Positions 16,598 through 24,992 of a DNA stretch of 64,000 nucleotides are shown here, in pieces. The notes under the pieces were generated by a model. The model worked only from the letters and a program-made list of their open reading frames with translations. It ran no database searches and had not been told where the DNA came from. Source of the stretch: Porticoccus sp963974675 (GTDB lineage Bacteria; Pseudomonadota; Gammaproteobacteria; Pseudomonadales; Porticoccaceae); NCBI GenBank assembly GCA_963974675.1, contig CAXBDQ010000005.1:44891-108890 (forward strand), written 5' to 3'. The translations under genes and the position numbers were made by a program. Position 1 is the first letter of the stretch. Each line of letters starts with the position of its first letter.

Positions 16598-18814
16598 ATG
16601 AAGAAGGTAATATTATTAACTGTGATAGCCGCGATGGTTGCTGGCTTTTTTTATTTTGATCTCGATCACTTGCTTACATTAGACGGGTTGAAAAGCGGGC
16701 TGGCACAATTCGAATCTTGGCGTGAAGTACGCCCCTTAATTGTCGGCGGCGCCTTCTTATTACTGTACGTTGTGGTTACCGCCCTATCGCTTCCTGGTGC
16801 CGCCGTTATGACCTTGGCAGCCGGCGCTTTGTTTGGTCTGATGTGGGGGACGGTAATTGTGTCCTTTGCCAGCTCACTAGGCGCTACCCTTGCCTTCCTA
16901 GTCTCGCGATATTTATTAAGCGAAACCGTGCAAAAACGTTTTGGTGATCGTTTAAAACCCATTAACGAAGGTATTGAAAAAGACGGGGCATTCTATCTTT
17001 TCACGTTACGGTTAGTGCCTATATTCCCCTTCTTTTTAATCAACCTGTTGCTGGGTCTTACCCCCATCCGCGCAGCCACGTTTTATTGGGTTAGTCAGAT
17101 TGGTATGTTAGCGGGCACACTTGTTTTCGTAAACGCAGGTACACAACTGGCACAACTGGATAGTTTGTCGGGGATTTTATCGCCATCGTTGCTGCTGTCA
17201 TTTGCCTTGCTGGGGCTCTTTCCTTTCATTGCAAAAAAATTGTTGGCTGTTATTAAAGCGCGCCGTGTTTATGCTCAGTATCAAAAACCTAAGCACTTTG
17301 ACCGCAACCTGATCGTGATTGGTGCCGGTGCGGGAGGTTTGGTTACGGCCTATATTGCCGCTGCGGTTAAAGCAAAAGTTACGCTTATAGAAGCCCATAA
17401 AATGGGTGGTGACTGCCTTAACTATGGCTGCGTGCCCAGCAAGGCGCTTATTAAAAGCGCAAAGCTGGCGCAGCAAATGCGTAATGCAAGCCATTACGGC
17501 TTAGAGGATGCCAATCCAAAATTCACCTTTAGAAAAGTGATGCAACGCGTTCACGAAGTAATTGCCAAAGTCGAGCCACACGACAGTGTCGAGCGTTACC
17601 AAGAACTAGGTGTGGAAGTGATTCAAGCTTATGCCAAACTGGTCGACCCTTGGACAGTGGAAATCAAGCACCACGATGGTAGCGTTCAGCACCTCACCAG
17701 CCGAGCCATCGTGTTAGCTACCGGCGCACAGCCATTTGTTCCACCGCTACCGGGTATTGAAGAAGTGGGTTATGTCACCAGCGATACGCTGTGGGATGAA
17801 TTTGCCAAACTGGAGCAAGCGCCAAAACGATTAGTGGTGTTGGGCGGCGGCCCTATTGGTTGCGAGCTAGCCCAGAGTTTTTCGCGCTTAGGTTCCGAGG
17901 TTGTTCAGGTAGAGATGGCTCCACGCATCATGATGCGTGAAGACGAAGATGTTTCAGCGCTAGCTACCGCGTCAATGGAAAGTGATGGTATCACCGTGCT
18001 GACTGATCACAAGGCGTTGCGCTGTGAACAGAACAGCGAAGGCAAGTTTATTATTGTGGAACACAATGGTCAGGAAAAAATCATCGAATTCGATGCCTTG
18101 CTCTGCGCAGTCGGTCGTGTGGCGAGGCTGCAAGGCTATGGCCTTGAAGAGCTGGGCATCGAAACCAACCGTACCATCGTGACCAACGACTACCTAGAAA
18201 CCCTGTATCCCAATATTTTTGCCGCCGGTGATGTTGCAGGCCCCTACCAGTTCACGCATACCGCAGCCCATCAAGCCTGGTATGCAGCCGTTAATGCCTT
18301 GTTCGGACAATTCAAAAAATTCAAGGTTGATTACCGTGTTATTCCATGGACCACCTTTATCGACCCTGAAGTGGCTCGAGTGGGGCTTAACGAGCAGGAA
18401 GCCAAGGAAAAAGGTATTGCTGTTGAGGTGACTCGCTACGAACTGGACGACTTAGATCGCGCTATTACCGATGGTGCCGCTCATGGATTTGTGAAGGTGC
18501 TGACAGCGCCGGGCAAGGACCGCATTCTTGGCGTCACCATTGTAGGTGAGCACAGCGGCGATTTGCTGGCGGAATTCGTGTTGGCAATGAAGCATGGCTT
18601 AGGTCTGAACAAGATCCTAAGCACCATTCACGCGTATCCCACATGGGCCGAGGCCAACAAATATGCCGCCGGCGAGTGGAAGCGAGCGCATGCGCCACAG
18701 CGCGTGCTGGCCTGGTTAGAAAAATATCATTCCTGGAGACGAGGTCATGGTGATAAAAAAGATATTAACGATCGTAATACTAAGCTTTTTGGCAGCTCAG
18801 ATAATGTGGGCTGA
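16598..18814 (+). CDS. TVP38/TMEM64 membrane domain fused to FAD-dependent disulfide oxidoreductase
   Basis: A 738-residue fusion. Residues 1-220 form a TVP38/TMEM64 (DedA-like) membrane domain with five or six helices and the typical FLLYVVVTALSLPGA and RLVPIFPFFLINLLLG. Residues 236-710 form a pyridine-nucleotide-disulfide oxidoreductase resembling mercuric reductase: FAD site VIGAGAGGL, redox pair C273/C278 in GGDCLNYGCVPSK, NAD(P) site VVLGGGPIGCELAQ, and second FAD site NIFAAGDVAG. The MerA C-terminal vicinal cysteines are absent, so Hg(II) reduction is unlikely. The electron acceptor is unknown; quinone or a thiol partner is possible. It lies between arsS and a DUF547 gene that starts inside its 3' end. 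Confidence 0.92.
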   Translation: MKKVILLTVIAAMVAGFFYFDLDHLLTLDGLKSGLAQFESWREVRPLIVGGAFLLLYVVVTALSLPGAAVMTLAAGALFGLMWGTVIVSFASSLGATLAFLVSRYLLSETVQKRFGDRLKPINEGIEKDGAFYLFTLRLVPIFPFFLINLLLGLTPIRAATFYWVSQIGMLAGTLVFVNAGTQLAQLDSLSGILSPSLLLSFALLGLFPFIAKKLLAVIKARRVYAQYQKPKHFDRNLIVIGAGAGGLVTAYIAAAVKAKVTLIEAHKMGGDCLNYGCVPSKALIKSAKLAQQMRNASHYGLEDANPKFTFRKVMQRVHEVIAKVEPHDSVERYQELGVEVIQAYAKLVDPWTVEIKHHDGSVQHLTSRAIVLATGAQPFVPPLPGIEEVGYVTSDTLWDEFAKLEQAPKRLVVLGGGPIGCELAQSFSRLGSEVVQVEMAPRIMMREDEDVSALATASMESDGITVLTDHKALRCEQNSEGKFIIVEHNGQEKIIEFDALLCAVGRVARLQGYGLEELGIETNRTIVTNDYLETLYPNIFAAGDVAGPYQFTHTAAHQAWYAAVNALFGQFKKFKVDYRVIPWTTFIDPEVARVGLNEQEAKEKGIAVEVTRYELDDLDRAITDGAAHGFVKVLTAPGKDRILGVTIVGEHSGDLLAEFVLAMKHGLGLNKILSTIHAYPTWAEANKYAAGEWKRAHAPQRVLAWLEKYHSWRRGHGDKKDINDRNTKLFGSSDNVG

Positions 18815-19562
18815 ACCGGCTAAACCAGCCAGTTTCGATCATGCACCTTGGGATGCCCTACTGAAGAGTCATGTGCAGCTGCAGGAAGGTGGCAAATCCA
18901 CAGTGGTCGATTACCAAGCCATGATGCGGGATCGCCAAACTCTCAAGCAGTATTTGGATTCGCTTGCTGCTATCTCAGAGCAGCAATTTAACCAGTGGTC
19001 GAAACAAGACCAGTTGGCGTTTTTGATCAACGCGTACAATGCTTGGACCGTAGAGCTAATTCTGACAGCGTGGCCGGATATACAGTCGATCAAAGAGTTG
19101 GGCAGCTGGCTAAGCTCACCCTGGAGTAAAGAGTTTATTTCCTTACTGAGTAAGACTCGCTCACTGGATGATATCGAGCACGACTTGATTCGTGGCTCTG
19201 GGCGTTATAACGATCCTCGTATTCACTTTGCCGTCAACTGCGCCAGCATCGGCTGTCCATCATTGCGATCCGAAGCCTATGTTGGTAATAAACTTGACCA
19301 ACAGCTGAGCCAACAAACGGCTTTATTTCTAAGTGATCGAAGCCGTAATTACGCTGAAGATACGACAATTAAACTATCGTCGATTTTCAAGTGGTATCGT
19401 GAAGATTTTGAGAAGGGCTGGAAAGGCTTCAACAGCTTAGAAAATTTTTTACTAGCTCATGCGAAGGTGATTGGCATTTCAACATCGCTCGCAGAAAAAC
19501 TAAAAAAAGGTAGTGCCAATATTGAGTTTTTGGATTATGACTGGCGGCTTAATGGAAAGTAA
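18747..19562 (+). CDS. DUF547 domain exported protein
   Basis: A 271-residue protein with a signal peptide (KILTIVILSFLAAQIMWAE) and a DUF547 domain over most of its length: FDHAPWDALLK, YQAMMRDRQTLKQYL, LAFLINAYNAWTVELIL and HFAVNCASIGCPSLR, the last with the paired cysteines. DUF547 proteins are periplasmic or secreted, of unknown biochemical function, and often travel with TVP38 proteins and arsenosugar glycosyltransferases, as here. The ATG overlaps the upstream fusion gene by 68 bases and has GAGG 5 bases upstream, so the overlap looks real. Confidence 0.9.
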   Translation: MVIKKILTIVILSFLAAQIMWAEPAKPASFDHAPWDALLKSHVQLQEGGKSTVVDYQAMMRDRQTLKQYLDSLAAISEQQFNQWSKQDQLAFLINAYNAWTVELILTAWPDIQSIKELGSWLSSPWSKEFISLLSKTRSLDDIEHDLIRGSGRYNDPRIHFAVNCASIGCPSLRSEAYVGNKLDQQLSQQTALFLSDRSRNYAEDTTIKLSSIFKWYREDFEKGWKGFNSLENFLLAHAKVIGISTSLAEKLKKGSANIEFLDYDWRLNGK

Positions 19563-20256
19563 TCAGAATCCTATACACCCGCTCCATCCAGCGCTATCTA
19601 TCATCGTGCCAATTCTCAATGAAATTGAATTGCTACCCGAACTGATGACTCATTTACAGTATTGGCAGCGACGAGGTTGTGAAATTTTACTGGTTGACGG
19701 CGGCAGCGATGATGGTTCCGCAGATGTGGCTGAAGCCATTGGTTTTAGGGTGATACGTTCAGTTCGGGGTCGCGCCTCGCAAATGAATGCGGGTGCGGCA
19801 CAGGCCAAAGGCACAGCTTTGTTATTCCTACACGCCGATACACGCATGCCAAATGATGGTCTCGAACAGATTTTTAGTGCTTTAAAGGGCCATCTTTGGG
19901 GCCGCTTTGATGTTCGCATCAGCGGCGATGCACTCATGCTTGCTGTGATTTCCTTCTTTATGAATATGCGCTCGAGGCTCACAGGTATTGCTACAGGAGA
20001 CCAAGCTATTTTTGTGAAAAGAGCATTATTTGAAGAAGTAGGTGGTTTTACTGAGCAGCTCTTGATGGAAGATATTGAATTATCCAAGCAGCTACGAAAA
20101 ATTAATCATCCCGCATGTCTCTGCACCAAGGTTACAACCTCGGGACGCCGTTGGCTAACACACGGTCTGTGGCATACCGTATTGCTGATGTGGCGATTAC
20201 GTTGGGCATATTGGCGTGGTGTTTCGGTAGAAAAACTGGCAAAGGAATATTTTTAA
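19552..20256 (+). CDS. family 2 glycosyltransferase of the TIGR04283 arsenosugar type
   Basis: A 234-residue GT2-fold enzyme: SIIVPILNEIELLPEL at the start, LLVDGGSDDGSADVAE for the sugar nucleotide, GRASQMNAGAAQAKG, LFLHADTRMP (the metal-binding HAD), and LMEDIELSKQL as the acceptor/catalytic motif. Proteins of this subfamily occur next to ArsS and to the TIGR04282 transferase and are assigned to arsenosugar biosynthesis by context. The ATG at 19552 overlaps the DUF547 stop by 11 bases; an upstream ATG at 19513 would add 13 residues lying wholly inside that gene. The stop overlaps the next start in TAATG. Confidence 0.9.
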   Translation: MESNQNPIHPLHPALSIIVPILNEIELLPELMTHLQYWQRRGCEILLVDGGSDDGSADVAEAIGFRVIRSVRGRASQMNAGAAQAKGTALLFLHADTRMPNDGLEQIFSALKGHLWGRFDVRISGDALMLAVISFFMNMRSRLTGIATGDQAIFVKRALFEEVGGFTEQLLMEDIELSKQLRKINHPACLCTKVTTSGRRWLTHGLWHTVLLMWRLRWAYWRGVSVEKLAKEYF

Positions 20257-20897
20257 TGGCTGTACGAATTGTGATATTCGCCAAAGCGCCTTTACCTGGT
20301 ATGGCGAAAACACGATTAATACCTGCGTTAGGTTTGGATAGTTCAGCACAATTGGCCAGAAGATTGCTGAGCCATACCGTTGAGCAAGCCATCATGGCCA
20401 ATATCGGGCCGGTGGAACTTTGTGTATCACCGACGACCCTACATCCGGTCTGGAAGGAATTAGCACTACCCCCTGCACTCGCATGGTCCGAGCAGGGAGC
20501 AGGCGATTTAGGCGAACGTTTAGCTAGAGCATCTCAGCGAGTAACTGCTAGTGGCGAATCCATTTTGTTAATCGGTAGCGATTGCCCGAGCCTTACGGCT
20601 GAAAAACTCCGTAAGGCTGCATTGGCGCTAGATCACCACGATACTTGTATGGTCCCAGTGAGCGATGGTGGGTATGCATTGTTGGGTTTGAATCGTCACC
20701 TGGCTACGGTATTCGCTGACATGCCTTGGAGTACCGCTACGGTAGCCAACATTACGCGCCAGCGGATATTGGCGGAACGCTGGACGCTCAAATCATTTAC
20801 GCCTTTGCATGATATTGACGAACCACAGGATTTACGGCACTTACCTAAAAGTTGGCTGCCGCATTTCAGTGCCATCCATTGTGGTGCTGAGACATAA
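20256..20897 (+). CDS. nucleotidyl/glycosyltransferase of the TIGR04282 arsenosugar type (DUF2064)
   Basis: A 213-residue protein: VRIVIFAKAPLPGMAKTRL at the start, then DLGERLARASQRV, LLIGSDCPSLTAEKL, MVPVSDGGYALLGL and FTPLHDIDEPQDL. This is the DUF2064 fold, related to CofC/MobA-type nucleotidyltransferases, and the subfamily is named for its link with arsenosugar clusters. It starts at the ATG of TAATG, sharing a base with the preceding stop, so the two transferases are coupled and may work on successive steps. Activity on an arsenic compound is inferred from context only. Confidence 0.9.
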   Translation: MAVRIVIFAKAPLPGMAKTRLIPALGLDSSAQLARRLLSHTVEQAIMANIGPVELCVSPTTLHPVWKELALPPALAWSEQGAGDLGERLARASQRVTASGESILLIGSDCPSLTAEKLRKAALALDHHDTCMVPVSDGGYALLGLNRHLATVFADMPWSTATVANITRQRILAERWTLKSFTPLHDIDEPQDLRHLPKSWLPHFSAIHCGAET

Positions 20898-20922
20898 ATT
20901 ACTTTACATAGGAGAACAACCA

Positions 20923-21357
20923 ATGAATTCAAATATCTCGACAACAGATTCCCTGCAAATACCTTTGTCCCGTTCATTACTCATGCTACGGCTAGGCGTT
21001 TTTGTGGTGATGTTGATGTGGACACTCGACAAGTTTGTTAATCCGGCCCATAGCAGTAAGGTGTTTTCTGGTTTCTATGGTATCGATTGGTTGAGTCAAA
21101 ATGTTTCTTATATCATTGGCGCTATCGAACTGTTACTGGTACTAGCGTTTGTTGCAGGCCTTTGGCGCCGCTGGACATACGGTGCCGTGCTGTTGCTTCA
21201 CGCGATCTCAACCTTTTCATCCTACAAAATGTACCTGACTCCCTTTGACAACCTACTGTTCTTTGCAGCATGGCCTATGCTGGCTGCTTGCTTAACACTG
21301 TACTGGTTGAGAGATTGGGATACCTTGTGCGTCATTCCTTCCAAGGTGACGAGATAA
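20923..21357 (+). CDS. DoxX-like membrane protein
   Basis: A 144-residue protein with four hydrophobic segments (LLMLRLGVFVVMLMWTLDKF, VSYIIGAIELLLVLAFVAGL, YGAVLLLHAISTF, LLFFAAWPMLAACLTLYWL), matching DoxX-like proteins in size and topology, including the P-x-H-x-S-K pattern after helix 1. DoxX relatives are linked to redox chemistry but have no settled function. GGAGAA lies 7 bases before the ATG at 20923; the longer upstream frame runs through the glycosyltransferase and is not used. It probably ends the arsS operon, as 190 non-coding bases follow. Confidence 0.82.
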   Translation: MNSNISTTDSLQIPLSRSLLMLRLGVFVVMLMWTLDKFVNPAHSSKVFSGFYGIDWLSQNVSYIIGAIELLLVLAFVAGLWRRWTYGAVLLLHAISTFSSYKMYLTPFDNLLFFAAWPMLAACLTLYWLRDWDTLCVIPSKVTR

Positions 21358-21545
21358 TGTGCTAAAGGTGAAATTGCATTGTATTTTATTATTTCGGTAG
21401 GTCGATAGCATCCGCCCAGATTAACAAAATAAAACGGCCAATATTTGAATGCAAGCTGGAGTCTAATAGGGAACGACGCCCCCCGATTACGGCTCTTTTG
21501 TTAGTCAATACGTTGTTAAAAAATATTTTTCTTTAAGGGGTTTTT

Positions 21546-22427
21546 ATGAAAAACAAAGTTTCAGCAATCACCCTCCTACTGGTCATGATTATTATTGCCT
21601 TCGGCAGCCCGATGGTGTCAGCTAACGAATATAAAATAGAGAATGTACGTGGCGATGTTTATCGGTTTATAGACGACAGACATCGATCGGTTTTTTTAGT
21701 GACTCATGAAGGCATAATACTTACAGACCCTTTAAATACACCTGCGGCCAATTGGCTAAAAATAGAGTTAAAAAAACGTTTTAATGTACCCATAAAATAT
21801 GTTGTCTATAGCCACAATCACAGTGACCATATTTACGGTGCAGAGGTATTTGATGACCCCGACACCATCTTTATTGCTCATGAGTTGGCAGAGCAAGATA
21901 TTCGAATGACCAAGGCCGATACCGTTTTACCCGATGTTACCTTCAAAGAAGATATGGTTATTTCTTTGGGTGGCCACACCGTTGAATTGAGCTACCACGG
22001 CCCCAATGATGGCCGTGGTTCTATTAGTATGCTTTTCCAACCGGAAAAAATGCTTTTTGTTGTCGACTGGATTGTACTGGGTCGAATGCCTTGGCAGAAA
22101 CTATGGAGTTATGACATCCAGGGCATGATTAACTCCACCACACAAGTGCTTGAACTGGACTTTGATATATTCGTTGGTGGCCATGCAAACATTGGCAGTA
22201 AAGCTGATGTTCAGCGATACCTCGGCTACCTTCAGGCCCTTTATAATGCTGTTATCGACGGCATGCATTCTGGGAAAACCCTGACAGAAATGAAGCAAAG
22301 TATAAAGTTAAGCGAATACAGTGACCTTAAACAATTCGATGAATGGCTACCACTAAATATAGAAGGCGTTTACGAACGGTTAATGGAAGAATCAGGCATG
22401 GGTTGGAGGCCGGATATTAAACATTAA
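21546..22427 (+). CDS. exported metallo-beta-lactamase-fold hydrolase
   Basis: A 293-residue protein with a signal peptide (ITLLLVMIIIAFGSPMVSANE, cut near residue 27) and an MBL domain. Metal ligands are in SHNHSDHIYG (HxHxDH, about residues 95-105), followed by FVVDWIVLG and VGGHANIGS. The family covers beta-lactamases, alkylsulfatases, lactonases and others, and the substrate cannot be told from sequence. It has a good ribosome site (AAGGGG) and lies alone between the arsS operon and arsM, on the same strand. The location may be chance or may point to periplasmic hydrolysis of an arsenic conjugate. Confidence 0.88.
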   Translation: MKNKVSAITLLLVMIIIAFGSPMVSANEYKIENVRGDVYRFIDDRHRSVFLVTHEGIILTDPLNTPAANWLKIELKKRFNVPIKYVVYSHNHSDHIYGAEVFDDPDTIFIAHELAEQDIRMTKADTVLPDVTFKEDMVISLGGHTVELSYHGPNDGRGSISMLFQPEKMLFVVDWIVLGRMPWQKLWSYDIQGMINSTTQVLELDFDIFVGGHANIGSKADVQRYLGYLQALYNAVIDGMHSGKTLTEMKQSIKLSEYSDLKQFDEWLPLNIEGVYERLMEESGMGWRPDIKH

Positions 22428-22746
22428 TACCGAGGCCATAAAGCTTAGAACATAAACAAGTGGCAGCCATCAGAAAATCACTACTACACCCTCGATTAAT
22501 TTATATTCAGTGTAAGAAATCAGGGCTGTGCTGCGACTAATAGATAATCGCAATTAGAGTGTCGTAATAAGGCTATTCCTAAACCACGCCCGGCCAAGCC
22601 AGGATTATTTGCAGCTAGCCTTCATTAATCACTCACATGCAGTTTTCCAGTTTCCCTGTTTTTTAGCTGGTCAGGAGAGCGACTCAGCGCCTGATATTGG
22701 GAAACCTAATTTAGAAAAAATATTATCTTATTTGGAGTCATTCATT
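22428..22746. other. intergenic region upstream of arsM
   Basis: About 320 bases between the MBL hydrolase and arsM. An open frame extends the arsM frame back to 22609, but the peptide has no match to the ArsM N-terminus. No clear operator or terminator was seen; an arsenic-responsive ArsR site could be here but is not evident. Confidence 0.4.
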
Positions 22747-23787
22747 ATGTACGACGTCGTTCAAGACTATTACGGCAAGCAGTTGCAAAGTTCATCCGAT
22801 CTGAAAACAACCGCCTGCTGCGACGTTAGCAATATGCCGGAGTGGCTTAAGCCCTTGCTCGCTCGTATTCATCCCGAAGTGCTGTCGCATTACTACGGTT
22901 GTGGTTTGGTTTGCCCGCCACTGCTATCCGGTTGTCGGGTGTTGGATTTGGGCTGCGGTTCGGGGCGTGATGTCTACGCCTTGGCGCAACTGGTAGGTCC
23001 AGAAGGTGAAGTGGTGGGCGTAGATATGACCGACGAACAATTGTCTGTGTCTTGCGCGCATCAAGATTGGCATGCCGAGTCCTTCGGTTATGCTAACGTG
23101 CGATTTATTAAAGGCTACATCGAAAAACTCGACGAGCTGGATCTGCAACCCGATTCTTTTGATGTCATCGTGTCTAATTGTGTAGTCAACCTATCACCAG
23201 ACAAAGCCGCCGTTCTCAAAGGTATTCACCGACTGCTGAAACCCGGTGGTGAATTCTATTTTTCCGATGTGTATTGCGATCGTCGTGTACCAGATGCTGT
23301 GCGTGAGGACTCCGTGTTGTATGGTGAATGCTTGGGTGGAGCATTGTACTGGAATGATTTTCTACGCCTATCCAATGCCGCAGGTTTCACCGATGCACGC
23401 CTAGTGGAGGATCAGCCCCTAGCAGTGACAGATAGCAAACTGGCTCAGCAAACCGGTAATCTACGGTTTTTCTCTGCCAGCTATCGCTTATTCAAACTCG
23501 ATGGGCTAGAGAGTGCCTGTGAGGATTACGGCCAAGCCGTCATTTACCAGGGCACGATTCCAAACAGCCCACACAGTTTCGTGCTGGATAAACATCATGC
23601 CATTGCAACCGGTCGGGTATTCCCTGTTTGTGGTAACACTTGGCGCATGTTGAAGAACACGCGCTTTGCCGAGCACTTTAGTTTTATCGGCGATTTCAGT
23701 CAGCATTTTGGCTTGTTCGAAGGCTGCGGCTCGACTATGCCTTTTGATTCCACAACATTAACCATAGAGAGCAATCCATGCTGCTAG
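22747..23787 (+). CDS. arsM: arsenite methyltransferase ArsM
   Basis: A 346-residue SAM methyltransferase. The SAM motif is VLDLGCGSGRDVYAL (about residues 68-82), followed by VVGVDMTDEQL and SNCVVNLSPDKAAVL. Cysteines for As(III) binding are seen at the paired CC near residue 22 (TTACCDV), in SNCVVN, and in YGECLGGALYW; this arrangement fits the ArsM family. The enzyme methylates arsenite to mono-, di- and trimethyl forms. The ATG at 22747 has GGAG 9 bases upstream and gives the family N-terminus MYDVVQDYYGK. Downstream, a broken arsC starts inside its last codons. ArsM supplies the dimethylarsenic that ArsS would use. Confidence 0.93.
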   Translation: MYDVVQDYYGKQLQSSSDLKTTACCDVSNMPEWLKPLLARIHPEVLSHYYGCGLVCPPLLSGCRVLDLGCGSGRDVYALAQLVGPEGEVVGVDMTDEQLSVSCAHQDWHAESFGYANVRFIKGYIEKLDELDLQPDSFDVIVSNCVVNLSPDKAAVLKGIHRLLKPGGEFYFSDVYCDRRVPDAVREDSVLYGECLGGALYWNDFLRLSNAAGFTDARLVEDQPLAVTDSKLAQQTGNLRFFSASYRLFKLDGLESACEDYGQAVIYQGTIPNSPHSFVLDKHHAIATGRVFPVCGNTWRMLKNTRFAEHFSFIGDFSQHFGLFEGCGSTMPFDSTTLTIESNPCC

Positions 23788-24130
23788 CTGAAGAAGGACG
23801 AGCTCCTCACTCAGCAAAGCCGGTAAAAGCGCAGATACGTATTTTGGTGCTCTGCACGGACAATCCTGCTCGCTCCATTATGGCCGAGGCCATTTTCAAC
23901 ACCCTAGCTGCCGACTTGTTTCAGGCCTATAGCGCAGGCAGCAGCCCTGCCGAAAAGTGCACCTCATGACACTGGAGCAGATCAAGCAATTGGTGCTGCC
24001 TGAAACTATGGTTGTTCGTAGCAAGAGTTGGCAGGATTTTACCGGCATCAATGCTCCGGAGCTGGATCTGGTGTTAACCGTTTGCGACAACAGTGCAGCC
24101 ATCGCCAAAGTCATGAGGGAATTGTCATGA
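23778..24130 (+). pseudogene. arsC: disrupted arsenate reductase (low-molecular-weight phosphatase type)
   Basis: Two out-of-frame pieces of one ArsC. The first (23778-23969) reads IRILVLCTDNPARSIMAEA, carrying the CX5R active-site loop, and ends at TGA. The second, from ATG 23966, continues the family sequence: MTLEQIKQLVLPET, VRSKSWQDFTGINAPELDL and VLTVCDN. A single base added near 23955 joins them as PA.KVHLMTLEQ. After VCDNSAA the usual CP.WPGQP..AHWG region is missing and a short tail leads to TGA, which overlaps the pstS start (ATGA). The gene has therefore lost its frame and about 40-50 C-terminal residues, and the loop has P for S. Non-functional unless the frameshift is a sequencing error, and truncated even then. 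Confidence 0.8.
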
Positions 24131-24972
24131 TTAAACCGCTAACAAATGCGCTTGTGTTGCTGAGCACAGTGTTAAACCTATCAGTGGCCCAAGCCGATAA
24201 CAGTCAGCTAACATTAACGGGATCAAGTACGGTTGCGCCACTGGCAATGGAGATCGCCAAACGCTACGAGTCACTACATCCCGACGTACGTATCGATGTG
24301 CAAATGGGCGGATCTTCGCGAGGCATTAATGATGTTCGGATGGGGTTGACCGACATTGGCATGGTATCGCGGGCGTTGAAGCCCACTGAACAGGATCTCA
24401 CGCCCTTTCTGATTGCCATGGATGGTATCGGCATCATCCTCCATAAGAGCAATGCCATGAGCACGCTCAGCGACGCTCAGATAATCGATATTTACACGGG
24501 AAAAATAAACAATTGGCAACAGCTGGGTGCTGCCGACCTGCAAATCACGGTGGTCAACAAGGCCGAGGGGCGCTCCACGCTGGAATTATTTCTACACCAC
24601 TTTGAACTAAAAAACAGTCAGATCAAAGCCCAGGTTGTGATCGGCGACAATCAACAGGGTATCAAAACGGTTGCGGGCAACCCCGGTGCCATTGGCTATG
24701 TGTCCATTGGCACTGCCGAGTACGAGGAGACTCGCGGTACGCCCATAAAATTACTGCCTATGGCTGGTCAGGTCGCCACGGTTGAGTCGGTTGCCAAAGG
24801 TTATTACCCCTTGTCACGCCAACTGAATCTAGTGGTCAAAACTAAGCCGGTTGGATTGCTTAAGAAGTTTATTGCCTTTGCGCAATCAACCGAGGTGAGG
24901 GATCTCATCGACGCGCAATTTTTTGTGGCGCCTTTAAATATGGAATCAAAAGTGGACAGCAAAGGTGAATAG
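24127..24972 (+). CDS. pstS: phosphate ABC transporter substrate-binding protein (PstS-like)
   Basis: A 281-residue exported protein: signal peptide (TNALVLLSTVLNLSVAQAD), then LTLTGSSTVAPLAMEIAKRY and VQMGGSSRGINDVRMGLTD, the phosphate-binding loops of the short PstS group. Further matches are AMDGIGIILHKSN and RSTLELFLHHF, where PstS has G-T..F. It feeds substrate to the PstC/PstA pore. The ATG at 24127 overlaps the stop of the arsC remnant; the longer upstream frame is not used. Placement next to arsM suggests selective phosphate uptake under arsenate stress, or arsenate uptake. Confidence 0.92.
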   Translation: MIKPLTNALVLLSTVLNLSVAQADNSQLTLTGSSTVAPLAMEIAKRYESLHPDVRIDVQMGGSSRGINDVRMGLTDIGMVSRALKPTEQDLTPFLIAMDGIGIILHKSNAMSTLSDAQIIDIYTGKINNWQQLGAADLQITVVNKAEGRSTLELFLHHFELKNSQIKAQVVIGDNQQGIKTVAGNPGAIGYVSIGTAEYEETRGTPIKLLPMAGQVATVESVAKGYYPLSRQLNLVVKTKPVGLLKKFIAFAQSTEVRDLIDAQFFVAPLNMESKVDSKGE

Positions 24973-24992
24973 CCTGCGAGGTAGCCGAAGCT

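Noticed and set aside
16598..18814. Mercuric reductase (merA)
   Set aside because: No C-terminal vicinal cysteines, no MerR/MerT/MerP neighbours and a TVP38 domain in place of the metal-binding domain.
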